The notes under the pieces are model-generated. The model saw only the letters and a list, made by a program, of their open reading frames with translations, ran no database searches and was not told the DNA's origin. Position numbers and translations under genes: made by a program. This document shows positions 25,364-33,760 of a stretch of DNA of 64,000 bases, in pieces. Numbering within the stretch: the first letter of the stretch is position 1; each line of letters begins with the position of its first letter. Source of the DNA: Caryophanales bacterium UBA4691 (GTDB taxonomy: Bacteria; Bacillota_I; Bacilli_A; RFN20; CAG-826); the NCBI GenBank assembly GCA_002404865.1, contig DHKP01000028.1, positions 41,296-105,295 of the forward strand, read 5' to 3'.

Positions 25364-26238
25364 ATTGTCTTAATGATATGCTCGCAATAGGCTTTGGCGA
25401 CGTTTTTGCCTGTGGCTTTTTCGATTCCGTCAATGAAGGCATTACTATTGACTTCGCATAAAATCGGGGAGCCGCTTTCTCCAAGCAATAAATCAACGCC
25501 GCAATAATCTAAATCCAAAATACTTGCGGCTTTTTCCGCCATTTCAATGAATGAAGCAGGAGGAGCGAAGCTTTCTCCTTTCCCCCCTAAGGCGATGTTG
25601 CTACGAAAATCGCCATTTTCGTTATAGCGCTTCATACATGCGAACGCTTTTTTGTTGATGACGATGATGCGAAAATCTTTGCCAAAAGAACTACGAATAA
25701 AAGACTGATATAGGCGAGGCATATAGGCGATTTCATTTTCTTTTTCGATTAGTTCTTCGCGATTATGAACTAGGCAAACGCCTCTTCCTTGCGAACCATA
25801 ATTGGTTTTGCTTATGAAAGGATAAGCGAGCTCTTTCTCAAGATGATTTAGGAAAGATAGATCGTTTTTATTCGAATAGCAAAGAGGGGCGCTGATCGTT
25901 TTTGGCATCGCAATGCCGTGATTCGTTAGAGCTAGGTAAGTGAGCATTTTGTCATCGCAAAGGCGTATTGCTTCGGCGTGATTGAATAAGCGGAAACCGT
26001 TTTGCTCAAGCATATAAGCGATATAAGGGTCTTTATCTAAGTAAATGATAAAATCCACTTTCAAATCTTTCTTTTTGAAAAAGCCGTCTTCATCAATATA
26101 AGAAAAGATCTCTGCGTTGTTGGTGATCTCGATTTCGATGCCATAATGCCGAAATTCTTCTTGGAGGCGTTCCGCTAGATGGAGCAAGCCAATATAAGCG
26201 ATGTAGGCATTTAAAATAACAATCCCTTTTCGAAACAT
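25357..26238 (-). CDS. ATP-grasp ligase of the RimK type
   Basis: A 293-residue ATP-grasp enzyme. The ATP-binding part is seen in YPFISKTNYGSQGRGVCLV and YQSFIRSSFGKDFRIIVIN, and the metal-binding end in DLDYCGVDLLLGESGSPILC then EVNSNAF. The layout resembles RimK/LysX-type alpha-glutamate ligases, which join an amino acid to a carboxylate; the substrate is unknown. TATAAT (26245-26250) ends 6 bases before the ATG, so the mRNA is probably leaderless. Its neighbours give no pathway. Confidence 0.8.
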   Translation of the reverse strand: MFRKGIVILNAYIAYIGLLHLAERLQEEFRHYGIEIEITNNAEIFSYIDEDGFFKKKDLKVDFIIYLDKDPYIAYMLEQNGFRLFNHAEAIRLCDDKMLTYLALTNHGIAMPKTISAPLCYSNKNDLSFLNHLEKELAYPFISKTNYGSQGRGVCLVHNREELIEKENEIAYMPRLYQSFIRSSFGKDFRIIVINKKAFACMKRYNENGDFRSNIALGGKGESFAPPASFIEMAEKAASILDLDYCGVDLLLGESGSPILCEVNSNAFIDGIEKATGKNVAKAYCEHIIKTIY

Positions 26239-26244
26239 GCCGCT

Positions 26245-26250
26245 ATTATA
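26245..26250 (-). promoter_or_regulatory. -10 box of the ATP-grasp gene, leaderless spacing
   Basis: A perfect TATAAT on the minus strand lies 6 bases from the start codon. No good -35 is visible 16-18 bases further up. Confidence 0.5.
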
Positions 26251-26369
26251 GCTTCATCGTTATTTAAGGTGTGACATCTCTTTCAAACTTAAATTACGTC
26301 AAATAAAACTATTTGTAAAAATTTTATCGAAGAAGGCGGATTAGTTTTCTATATTTAAAGATTCTTTCT

Positions 26370-26403
26370 TTGAAAGGAATGGCTCACGCGTTAAACTAAT
26401 TTT
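26370..26403 (+). promoter_or_regulatory. Leaderless-type promoter of the GtrA-like gene
   Basis: TTGAAA (26370-26375) and TAAACT (26392-26397) with a 16-base spacer; the ATG follows 6 bases after the -10 box. No ribosome binding site is present. Confidence 0.6.
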
Positions 26404-27390
26404 ATGACAAAAAACGAAAACATTACGATTACTCCACAAAAAAAGAAATCACGGTTGGGCGAAATATTTCGCTTTATTGTTGTTGGCTGCCTATGCACCA
26501 TTATTGATTTTGCAATCGAATATCTTTTAGGCCTTGCCTTCGCGAACAACCTTTCCTTATTAGGATCTAAAACGGTTGATGGAAACCTCATTCCTGGATA
26601 TGGATCTTATTTAGCGATTTCCGTATGCGTTATTTGCGGCTTTGGGATTTCTTTATTGGTCAACTTCTTCTTTTCTAGAAAGTGGGTTTTCCAAGACGTC
26701 GATAAGAACACGAATTACAACACCCCACGTTATTTCTGGAAATACACTTGGTTCGCGATTGGCGGATTAGCCCTTGGCGTTGGCATACAATGTTTATGCT
26801 TATGGGTCATTGACTTAATTTGGGATATCAATCTATCTATCGATCCATTCCAAAAAGTGGATTGGGGAAAGCTTTTTCACGATGGTAATGTTGCCTTTTG
26901 GGCGTTCTTTGCGGCGTTTTGCATCAAAACCCTCATCGTTCTTTTCTACAATTATTGGACAAGAAAAGCTTTTATCTTCAAATCGCCAAAAGCAGCGATT
27001 ATGGTTGATAAAGCTTCCACATCCATCAATGATGATGTCATCAAAAACCATTATCGAAGTGACGCCACCGTTTTTAGTGATTTAGTGCCAGGTGCTAAAA
27101 AAGAAGAGAAAAAAGAAGAACCGAAAATCGTACCGATGATTGAACACAAAGACGAAGAAAAGAAGAAAACAATCCCAACCAATGATAACGTTGATGTTGT
27201 TTTTGGAAAGCCGCAATTCAATTGGGGGAAACGCTTAACGAAACAAAATGTTCGCGACATGATTTATTCAAGCTTAGAAATCTATGACAAGCGAACAACG
27301 CCAGTCGCAAATAAAGCAACCATCAAAAAGATGATAGTTGATGCAATTCTAGAAGAAGAAGATAAAATGCGCCGCGGCATTGACGATTAA
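26404..27390 (+). CDS. GtrA-like membrane protein with charged C-terminal extension
   Basis: A 328-residue protein. Residues 20-195 carry four membrane helices with GtrA-family features (FRFIVVGCLCTIIDFAIEYL, then a later LLVNFFFSRKWVF). GtrA-like proteins are thought to help move lipid-linked sugars across the membrane or to act in cell-wall glycosylation. The last 125 residues form a hydrophilic Lys/Glu-rich cytoplasmic tail not present in short relatives; its middle (EKKEEPKIVPMIEHKDEEKK) is likely disordered and its end helical. No glycosyltransferase lies beside it. Confidence 0.82.
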   Translation: MTKNENITITPQKKKSRLGEIFRFIVVGCLCTIIDFAIEYLLGLAFANNLSLLGSKTVDGNLIPGYGSYLAISVCVICGFGISLLVNFFFSRKWVFQDVDKNTNYNTPRYFWKYTWFAIGGLALGVGIQCLCLWVIDLIWDINLSIDPFQKVDWGKLFHDGNVAFWAFFAAFCIKTLIVLFYNYWTRKAFIFKSPKAAIMVDKASTSINDDVIKNHYRSDATVFSDLVPGAKKEEKKEEPKIVPMIEHKDEEKKKTIPTNDNVDVVFGKPQFNWGKRLTKQNVRDMIYSSLEIYDKRTTPVANKATIKKMIVDAILEEEDKMRRGIDD

Positions 27391-27413
27391 ATAAAATCGC
27401 TTAAACAATCCGC

Positions 27414-27896
27414 CTATTCATCAAGATAGATTGTTTTTATTATAGAGAAGAATTTTGCGACCTCTTCCGTTGGCTCTTCATAATGATCGATAAAATTTTG
27501 TATGGCGGCTTCAGGAACCCATTTTTCTTTTCTACGCATTTTGTTGCGTTTAAAGCACAAGGAATAATCATGCATTTTAAAAAGGATAAGGATTGCCTTG
27601 TCATAACCTTTTAAGCGGCTCATGTAATAGTATCTACGGTAATTATCGGTGAAAGTGCTATCCTCGATTACGGTGCATTCGCCTTCGTTTTCTATAAACC
27701 ATTCGTTGCCTAACGCAATCATTTTATCGTAAAGAATGCGTCTATCTTTTGGGAACGATTGATAATCTCCCATAACGGAAAAGCGAACTTGATCGGTGTC
27801 AACGATACGGACGTTTTTGTGTGTTTTAGCATATGCTTCATTCCAAGTTGATTTTCCACTTCCAGGAACCCCACATGTCATGATGAGTGTTTTCAT
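27414..27896 (-). CDS. P-loop kinase, polynucleotide-kinase-like
   Basis: A 160-residue AAA/P-loop protein with Walker A CGVPGSGKSTW at the N-terminus, VDTDQVRF and EDSTFTDNYRR as in the T4 polynucleotide kinase / zeta-toxin-like kinase group. The lid region holds KRNKMRRKEKWVPE. The substrate is unknown. It is the last gene of the cysK-cysE unit, 14 bases after cysE, with AGGAAAG upstream; the linkage to cysteine synthesis may be accidental. Confidence 0.75.
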   Translation of the reverse strand: MKTLIMTCGVPGSGKSTWNEAYAKTHKNVRIVDTDQVRFSVMGDYQSFPKDRRILYDKMIALGNEWFIENEGECTVIEDSTFTDNYRRYYYMSRLKGYDKAILILFKMHDYSLCFKRNKMRRKEKWVPEAAIQNFIDHYEEPTEEVAKFFSIIKTIYLDE

Positions 27897-27909
27897 ATTT
27901 TAATCTTTC

Positions 27910-28740
27910 CTACATTCTTTCTTGTTTTGTCACGATTTTAATCCCGCTGTCGCAAAGATAGACCACGCTACCTTTTTCTATTGAAGCGGTGAGATAAACG
28001 TTAGCCCCAATCGTAACTCCCTTACCGATGATGGTATTCCCTCCTAGAATCGAAGCGTTTGAATAAATGGTTACATTATCTTCGATTGTTGGGTGACGGC
28101 GATTTCCTTTGAGAAATTTGCCTCTCGATAATGATTTTGCCCCAATCGTAACGCCTTGGTAGAGTTTGACATTATCTCCAATAATCGCAGTTTCTCCTAT
28201 TACAATGCCAGTCCCATGGTCGATAAAAAGCCTCTTACCGATTGTTGCGCCTGGGCTGATGTCAATGCCGGTTTCTTTATGAGCTTTCTCGCTAATGATT
28301 CTTGCGACTTGTTTCATACCGATTAAATAAAGAGGATGGGCAATTCGATAATGGAGAATTGCAGAGAATCCGGGATAGCATCGCACAATTTCTTCAATGG
28401 AATTACTCGCGGGATCGCCGTCCAAAATGCTATCCGCCGATCCAAAAACGAGTTCTCGGATCGAGGGGAGAAGCGATAAAAAGCGCTCGCATTCTCCTTC
28501 GACGTTTTCATTGCCGCTCTCTATTAATAATTCGCTTAGCTTCTCTTTGATATTTTCAATAATCCTTGCAATATCCTCTTCTTTATAGTCGATTTTGATA
28601 AAATCGAGTGTAATTAGTTTTTCGCAGCTCTCATAAAATGAATAAACCAAAGGAAGAGAAACATTGCTCTTTTTGTCGGCTTCTCTCTTTTGATATTCTT
28701 TTTTCATTTCTTCGATTAGATTTTGGATATTCATAATCAT
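27910..28740 (-). CDS. cysE: Serine O-acetyltransferase
   Basis: A 276-residue acetyltransferase making O-acetylserine from serine and acetyl-CoA, the step before CysK. After a helical N-terminal domain (ending YPGFSAILHYRIAHPLY) comes the left-handed beta-helix with hexapeptide repeats: IDISPGATIGKRLFIDHGTG, VIGETAIIGDNVKLYQGVTI, and the acetyl-CoA loop GNRRHPTIEDNVTIYSNASI. It is of the long EpsC/SAT type. It begins 8 bases after cysK. The start is either the ATG at 28740 or 28734; neither has a ribosome site. Confidence 0.92.
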   Translation of the reverse strand: MIMNIQNLIEEMKKEYQKREADKKSNVSLPLVYSFYESCEKLITLDFIKIDYKEEDIARIIENIKEKLSELLIESGNENVEGECERFLSLLPSIRELVFGSADSILDGDPASNSIEEIVRCYPGFSAILHYRIAHPLYLIGMKQVARIISEKAHKETGIDISPGATIGKRLFIDHGTGIVIGETAIIGDNVKLYQGVTIGAKSLSRGKFLKGNRRHPTIEDNVTIYSNASILGGNTIIGKGVTIGANVYLTASIEKGSVVYLCDSGIKIVTKQERM

Positions 28741-28748
28741 ATTTTATT

Positions 28749-29672
28749 TTATTCAAAAAGTCCTGGAACGGAGAGATACCTTTCTCCATTATCGGGAAGA
28801 ACGGTCACTAAGTTTCTGCCTGGGTTATCTTTAGCAAAGCGGACTAAGGCACACACATTCGCGCCAGACGAGATGCCTACGAAAATGCCTTCTTTCCTTG
28901 CGAGTAGACGCGTGAATTCGTAAGCTTCATCGTCTTTCATTTCAACCACTTTATCAACGTAATTCAAATCAAGGACGTCTGGCTTAAAACCAGCGCCGAT
29001 GCCTTGAATTTTATGAGGGCCTTTTTTTCCTTCATTGATGAAGGGAGAGTTTTCTGGCTCAACGCCGATTGAGATGATGTTTTTATTTTGTTCTTTTAAA
29101 TATCGAGAAGTTCCAGTCAAGGTTCCGCCCGTCCCGAAACTAGCGATGAAAATATCTATGTCCCCATCTAAATCGCGATATATTTCTGGTCCTGTGGTTT
29201 TATAGTGGGCTAAAGAATTATCGCAATTAGTGAATTGAGAAGGAATAAAAGCGCTCGGTAGAGATGAGGCGTACTTTTTAGCTTCTTCTATTGCTAGGCT
29301 CATTCCGCCTTTCGCGTCTACTAGACGAATATCCGCCCCGAAGGCTTTCATGATTTTTATGCGCTCGATAGAGCAATTGCTCGGCATGAAAATAGCGCAT
29401 TTCATTCCTAGTGTCGCAGAGATTGCGGCAAGCCCAATCCCCGTATTTCCACTTGTTGGCTCTACGATTACGGTGTCTTTAGTGATTTCACCTCGCTTCA
29501 AAGCAAGGAGAATCATTTCCTTCGCGATTCTATCTTTGATTGAACCGGTAGGATTAGTGCGTTCTAGTTTTGCAAAAATCCTAGCTTTTAAGGAGAAATA
29601 TTTTTCCAAGCGCCTCAATTCGAGTAGAGGAGTCTCCCCGATAACGTCCAGTATACTATCTTTTACGTTCAT
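28749..29672 (-). CDS. cysK: Cysteine synthase (O-acetylserine sulfhydrylase)
   Basis: A 307-residue PLP enzyme forming cysteine from O-acetylserine and sulfide. The PLP lysine is in NPTGSIKDR, the substrate loop is EPTSGNTGIGLAA, the phosphate cup is GTGGTLTGTSRYL, and GISSGANVCA closes the fold. A TATAAT box lies 17 bases before the ATG on the minus strand. CysE follows directly, giving a minimal cysteine pathway; sulfide supply is not in the window. Confidence 0.93.
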   Translation of the reverse strand: MNVKDSILDVIGETPLLELRRLEKYFSLKARIFAKLERTNPTGSIKDRIAKEMILLALKRGEITKDTVIVEPTSGNTGIGLAAISATLGMKCAIFMPSNCSIERIKIMKAFGADIRLVDAKGGMSLAIEEAKKYASSLPSAFIPSQFTNCDNSLAHYKTTGPEIYRDLDGDIDIFIASFGTGGTLTGTSRYLKEQNKNIISIGVEPENSPFINEGKKGPHKIQGIGAGFKPDVLDLNYVDKVVEMKDDEAYEFTRLLARKEGIFVGISSGANVCALVRFAKDNPGRNLVTVLPDNGERYLSVPGLFE

Positions 29673-29728
29673 AAAATTTGCACCTAAATATTATAGAGGA
29701 TTCAGTAGGATGTTGAGATTCTCTTCCG

Positions 29729-31357
29729 TTAGTATTTATTGTTTAAGTGATTTTGAAATTCTTTGCTTAAGGAAATGTAATCGATTTTGCCTACGTTTGT
29801 ATGTTCGAATTCGTTTTTGGCAAAAATGAAGTCGGGAAGCTCGTAAGAATTAAATTCTTCTTTTAACTCGTCTAGGATATTGTCTTTCTTCGATTCAAAG
29901 GGGATTCCTTCTTTTAAGTGAACAAAGAGAGCGGTATAGTCTCGCCCGTCTTTTTGTTCGCCTAAATAGGCGCATTCTTCGACATAAGGAAGCGAAGACA
30001 CGAACTTTTCTATCGCAAGAGGATAAACATTTAATCCTTTCTTTTTTATCATGCGCTTTTTGCGCGAAACAAAGAATAAGAAACCATCTCTATCCATATA
30101 ACCGATGTCACCTGTTTTTACCCATGGCTTGTTTTCGAAATAATAAAAGGGATCTTTTTGGTCGAAATAGCCATTCATCAATGTTTTGCCTGAGATAGCG
30201 ATTTCTCCCATTTCGCCTGGCTTGACTTCCTTACCTTCCTCATTAAGTATTTTTACGATTACTCCAGGTAGCGGTTTTCCAATACTCCCTTTTCTGTTGT
30301 CGGAAAGACGATTGACGCTTAAAACGGTGACCGCTTCAGTTAATCCATATCCTTCTAGCATCTTTCCAACGCTCCCGCCTTCACTCAAACGATTGTTGAA
30401 GCGCTCAATTAAAGCAGGGGAAATGAAGTCTCCTCCAACGAAGCATTCGCGGATTGGCGCAAGGAGTTTGCCTTTAAAATGCTTATTTTTGAGTAATGCT
30501 TCATATAGAGCGGGCACTCCAATAAGAATATTGAGATGTTTCTTTTTGAGCAGTTTTATGACTTTGTTTGTTCGGAAAGAAGGAAGCAAAGCAATTCTTC
30601 CTCCATAAAGTAGAAGAGTTAATACACCCATCGTGAGCCCGAATCCATGGAACATCGGAAGGGCCGCTAGCATGGTTTTGTCGTACATCTCTTCTTCCTT
30701 TGTCCCCACGATCCATAAACCGGTATTGATGACAGAAAGGAAAGCGTAATCGCTTAGTACAATCGTCTTGCTTTTCCCTGTCGTTCCTCCGCTAGAAAGA
30801 AGGATTCGCCCGGCTTTAGAGTCGTAGTGCGTTTCCTTATCCGCGCGTTTTTTGCAGGCATTTCTAAATCTAGGAAGCTCTTTATGCGCGTGATAAAGAG
30901 CTAACTTTTTATGGTTGATTAAATAAAATGCGATCTTTTTAAATAATGGCAAAGAATTCGTGAAATCCAAGATGAGCATCGGGATATTTTTTTGTAGTAG
31001 TTTGTCATAAAAACGAACAAAAAGAGAAACCGTCACTAATAGTTTCGATTTTTTCTCTTCAAATTCTCGTAGGATATTTTCTTGGCTCGTAAGGGGATGG
31101 AGCAGATGCACCTTAATTCCCGCCTGAGAAGCGCCTAAAAAAGCAGCGACGGATTCTGGCGTGTTCGGCGCAACAATTGTGATGATGTCATCTGCAGTTA
31201 ATCCAAGCGAAAAATAATAAGCCGCAAATTTGTTGCTAAGTTCTAAAAGGTCTAGATAGCTTAATGTTTTCCCTTCATAGTAAGCAGCGTCTTTTGGCCC
31301 GCGTATTATCGCGGTTGCACGAAAATTTTCGTAAATCGTTTTACTCGTATCAATCAT
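29729..31357 (-). CDS. AMP-dependent acyl-CoA synthetase/ligase
   Basis: A 542-residue adenylate-forming enzyme. Core motifs: A3 loop LLSSGGTTGKSK, A5 EGYGLTEAV, A7/A8 VKTGDIGYMDRDGFLFF, and the hinge SRKKRMIKKKGLNVYP with the A10 lysine in NVGKIDY. It activates a carboxylic acid, probably a fatty acid, as acyl-AMP and acyl-CoA; the substrate is not predictable. It starts 14 bases after the DUF1624 gene, so both are co-transcribed, and may be linked to acylation of a cell-surface sugar. Confidence 0.85.
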   Translation of the reverse strand: MIDTSKTIYENFRATAIIRGPKDAAYYEGKTLSYLDLLELSNKFAAYYFSLGLTADDIITIVAPNTPESVAAFLGASQAGIKVHLLHPLTSQENILREFEEKKSKLLVTVSLFVRFYDKLLQKNIPMLILDFTNSLPLFKKIAFYLINHKKLALYHAHKELPRFRNACKKRADKETHYDSKAGRILLSSGGTTGKSKTIVLSDYAFLSVINTGLWIVGTKEEEMYDKTMLAALPMFHGFGLTMGVLTLLLYGGRIALLPSFRTNKVIKLLKKKHLNILIGVPALYEALLKNKHFKGKLLAPIRECFVGGDFISPALIERFNNRLSEGGSVGKMLEGYGLTEAVTVLSVNRLSDNRKGSIGKPLPGVIVKILNEEGKEVKPGEMGEIAISGKTLMNGYFDQKDPFYYFENKPWVKTGDIGYMDRDGFLFFVSRKKRMIKKKGLNVYPLAIEKFVSSLPYVEECAYLGEQKDGRDYTALFVHLKEGIPFESKKDNILDELKEEFNSYELPDFIFAKNEFEHTNVGKIDYISLSKEFQNHLNNKY

Positions 31358-31371
31358 AAATAAACCTCATA

Positions 31372-32478
31372 TTAGAAGAATCGATAGCCCATCGGGCAGA
31401 AGACGATGGCGATTAAACCGACTATTAGTGGCTGATGAAGAATATATACCCAAAGGCTTTTAAATCCAACCCAAGCGAATGGTTTATTCCATTTTCCATC
31501 AAGTTTTGGGAATAAAGATTCTTTGTTTTTGTAGATGGTTTTCCCAAGGAATGCACCGATTAGTGTCCATCCAACCCATGGTATTAACGAGAAAAAATCA
31601 CTTCCAACCCCGCGAAATCCTAGTGCACAAAGCACAAAATCACCGAAATTAAGGCCGAATACTGCCTGGAACCAATTAGATGATCGCAGCGGAGAATATA
31701 AAGGGATTGCTTGCTCATAAGAAGCACTATCGTATTTCCGAATCCACCAGTACCAAAATTCCTCAGCGTTATTAAATGTGATTTGATGGGAAGGATAAAC
31801 CACGACGTAAGTGTAAATAATCCAAGAGACAATCAAACTAATTCCAAGCCCTAGATAAACCCACATTATCCAAGAAGGAGATTCCACTTTTTGTTTCGTA
31901 TAGGCCTTACCGCTTTTTTCCGCAATTTTTTCCTTAATGAGTTCTATCCCTTTTCCAATCCATATGAAAATTTGGGGGACAAGCGATACAAAAAGAGTCC
32001 CCATCCCAAGCGCATAGAGAACGCCGAATAAGAGCCTGAAATCCAAAGCGTCGCCTCCATTCACGGCAAAAGTGATGTGATAAATGATGTAAGAACCTGC
32101 TGATAAAATGAATGAGGCAAGAAGAATCTTTAGCGAATGCTTCCAGTTATTTTTTGAGAAAGTAGAGGAAATACCGCAAATAAGAAAAAATAAAATTGCG
32201 AAATTGTGGAAATTCTGTCGCCCGCCATTGTACCAATCTGTGAGCGATATGCTCATTTGGCTCACCCAATCGATGCCTACCGAATCGTAGTTATAAAAGA
32301 AATCGCGGAGATACGCTAAATCATATATTGCATGGTCGATTACCATGCCTAACATGGCGACTCCTCGAATAAAATCGATTTCCCAGACTCTCTTTTTCTT
32401 TGCTTTTGGTTCGTTTATTTCTCCATCGATAGACAAATCATTTTGCCTATCGATGCTCACTTCAGTAACATTACGCAT
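31372..32478 (-). CDS. DUF1624 / heparan-alpha-glucosaminide N-acetyltransferase-like membrane protein
   Basis: A 368-residue multi-pass membrane protein. Residues 30-60 (EIDFIRGVAMLGMVIDHAIY) are the signature of the HGSNAT catalytic domain family, where the His and Asp lie by the membrane; a family-typical AILFFLICGISSTFSK follows. Relatives move acetyl groups from cytoplasmic acetyl-CoA to sugars outside. About eight membrane helices are visible. TAAAAT lies 8 bases before the ATG on the minus strand, again a leaderless arrangement. The acyl-CoA ligase follows in the operon. Confidence 0.82.
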   Translation of the reverse strand: MRNVTEVSIDRQNDLSIDGEINEPKAKKKRVWEIDFIRGVAMLGMVIDHAIYDLAYLRDFFYNYDSVGIDWVSQMSISLTDWYNGGRQNFHNFAILFFLICGISSTFSKNNWKHSLKILLASFILSAGSYIIYHITFAVNGGDALDFRLLFGVLYALGMGTLFVSLVPQIFIWIGKGIELIKEKIAEKSGKAYTKQKVESPSWIMWVYLGLGISLIVSWIIYTYVVVYPSHQITFNNAEEFWYWWIRKYDSASYEQAIPLYSPLRSSNWFQAVFGLNFGDFVLCALGFRGVGSDFFSLIPWVGWTLIGAFLGKTIYKNKESLFPKLDGKWNKPFAWVGFKSLWVYILHQPLIVGLIAIVFCPMGYRFF

Positions 32479-32486
32479 AACGGCTA

Positions 32487-32492
32487 ATTTTA
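32487..32492 (-). promoter_or_regulatory. -10 box of the DUF1624 operon, leaderless spacing
   Basis: TAAAAT on the minus strand ends 8 bases before the start codon; the -35 is weak (TTCTTA-like). Confidence 0.45.
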
Positions 32493-32556
32493 ACCTTTTT
32501 CAGACCTAATAAGAAGCCTACGATACAAAAGAGACAATTGTTTTAGAAGGAACTCT

Positions 32557-32593
32557 TTGAGAAATATTGCCTTCTTCAGTAAAATTAAAGGCG
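32557..32593 (+). promoter_or_regulatory. Leaderless-type promoter of the flavoprotein pair
   Basis: TTGAGA (32557-32562) and TAAAAT (32580-32585) with a 17-base spacer. The ATG at 32594 comes 8 bases after the -10 box. Confidence 0.65.
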
Positions 32594-33760
32594 ATGAAAG
32601 TCGGGATTATTGGCGCTGGCGCTAGCGGGATGTATAGTGCCTTGTTAATCAAAAAGAAGCACCCTTCTTGGGATGTATTCGTTTTTGAGAAAGAGTCCAA
32701 AGTAGGGCGAAAATTGCTTGCGACTGGGAACGGGCACTGCAATCTTCTTAACGCTAAATTGTCCCCGCTATCATTTAATCGTAGAGATATTATTTCTTCT
32801 TATCTAGAGCTTTACCCTTATCAGAAACTATTGGATACGATTCACTCATTTGGCATTATGACAATGGAAATAGGGAACGCGGTATACCCTTTAACATATA
32901 GCGCTGCTTCTTTTGTCCATATTTTGGAAGATTCTTTAAAGCGTTTATCGGTTCGTTTGTTATTGAATACAAAAGTAATCGATTATCAAAAAAACACGCA
33001 AAACGTTACTATTTTTACGGATAATGGCGATTTTTGCGTTGATTATCTACTGATTTCTACCGGGGGAGAGAGTTCTCCTAACCTAGGGAGCGACGGGTCA
33101 TTATTCCCGATTTTAGAAAAACATGGTTATCAAATTTCCCCTCTTCGTCCAGGGCTATGCCCGATTGTAGTTAAGGAAAAACGCTTTTTGGGTTCTTTAG
33201 CGGGCGTTCGCCACGTTTGTTCTGCATTCTTATTGAAAAACGGCAAGTTTTTAGCCAAAGAAGATGGAGAATTCATCTATAAAAGCGATGGATTATCAGG
33301 TATCTGCATTTTTAATCTTGAAAGCGTGATTCTTCGCGACTCAGGGAAAGATACGTTTGAAATTGTTCTCGATTTGTTCCCGGGAATGATATTAAAAGAA
33401 ACTTTGCAGAGTTCTTATTCAACTCTAGCCGAGCATTTCTTAGACGCGATTTTGCCAAAAGAACTAGAAAAGGAAGCGATGCGACAATTTGGGAAAGAAC
33501 GTGTTTCGAAAAACGATTTGGCTCTTTTTGAAAAGACCCTTCACCATTTTCATTACATATTTGAGTCTCCCTATCCTTTTAAAAATAGCCAGGTTACGAT
33601 TGGGGGAGTTAGTTTTGAAGAAGTCTCTTTCTCTTTGCTTAGCAAAAAAGAGCCAAATGTTTATTTTCTTGGTGAGGCACTTGATATGGATGGGCTTTGT
33701 GGCGGAAATAATTTGTCTTGGGCATTGCTTAGCGCTTTAATCGTAAGCGAATCATTATGA
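32594..33760 (+). CDS. NAD(P)/FAD-dependent flavoprotein, HI0933/BaiN family
   Basis: A 388-residue flavoprotein with N-terminal FAD motif VGIIGAGASGMYSALL, the family-typical VGRKLLATGNGHCNLLN, STGGESSPNLGSDGS and C-terminal GEALDMDGLCGGNNLSWAL. BaiN from Clostridium reduces bile-acid intermediates, but most members of HI0933 have no known substrate. The start MKVGIIG is fixed by the promoter; an upstream ATG in frame would overlap it. The stop overlaps the next gene by ATGA, so the two flavoproteins are translationally coupled. Confidence 0.85.
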   Translation: MKVGIIGAGASGMYSALLIKKKHPSWDVFVFEKESKVGRKLLATGNGHCNLLNAKLSPLSFNRRDIISSYLELYPYQKLLDTIHSFGIMTMEIGNAVYPLTYSAASFVHILEDSLKRLSVRLLLNTKVIDYQKNTQNVTIFTDNGDFCVDYLLISTGGESSPNLGSDGSLFPILEKHGYQISPLRPGLCPIVVKEKRFLGSLAGVRHVCSAFLLKNGKFLAKEDGEFIYKSDGLSGICIFNLESVILRDSGKDTFEIVLDLFPGMILKETLQSSYSTLAEHFLDAILPKELEKEAMRQFGKERVSKNDLALFEKTLHHFHYIFESPYPFKNSQVTIGGVSFEEVSFSLLSKKEPNVYFLGEALDMDGLCGGNNLSWALLSALIVSESL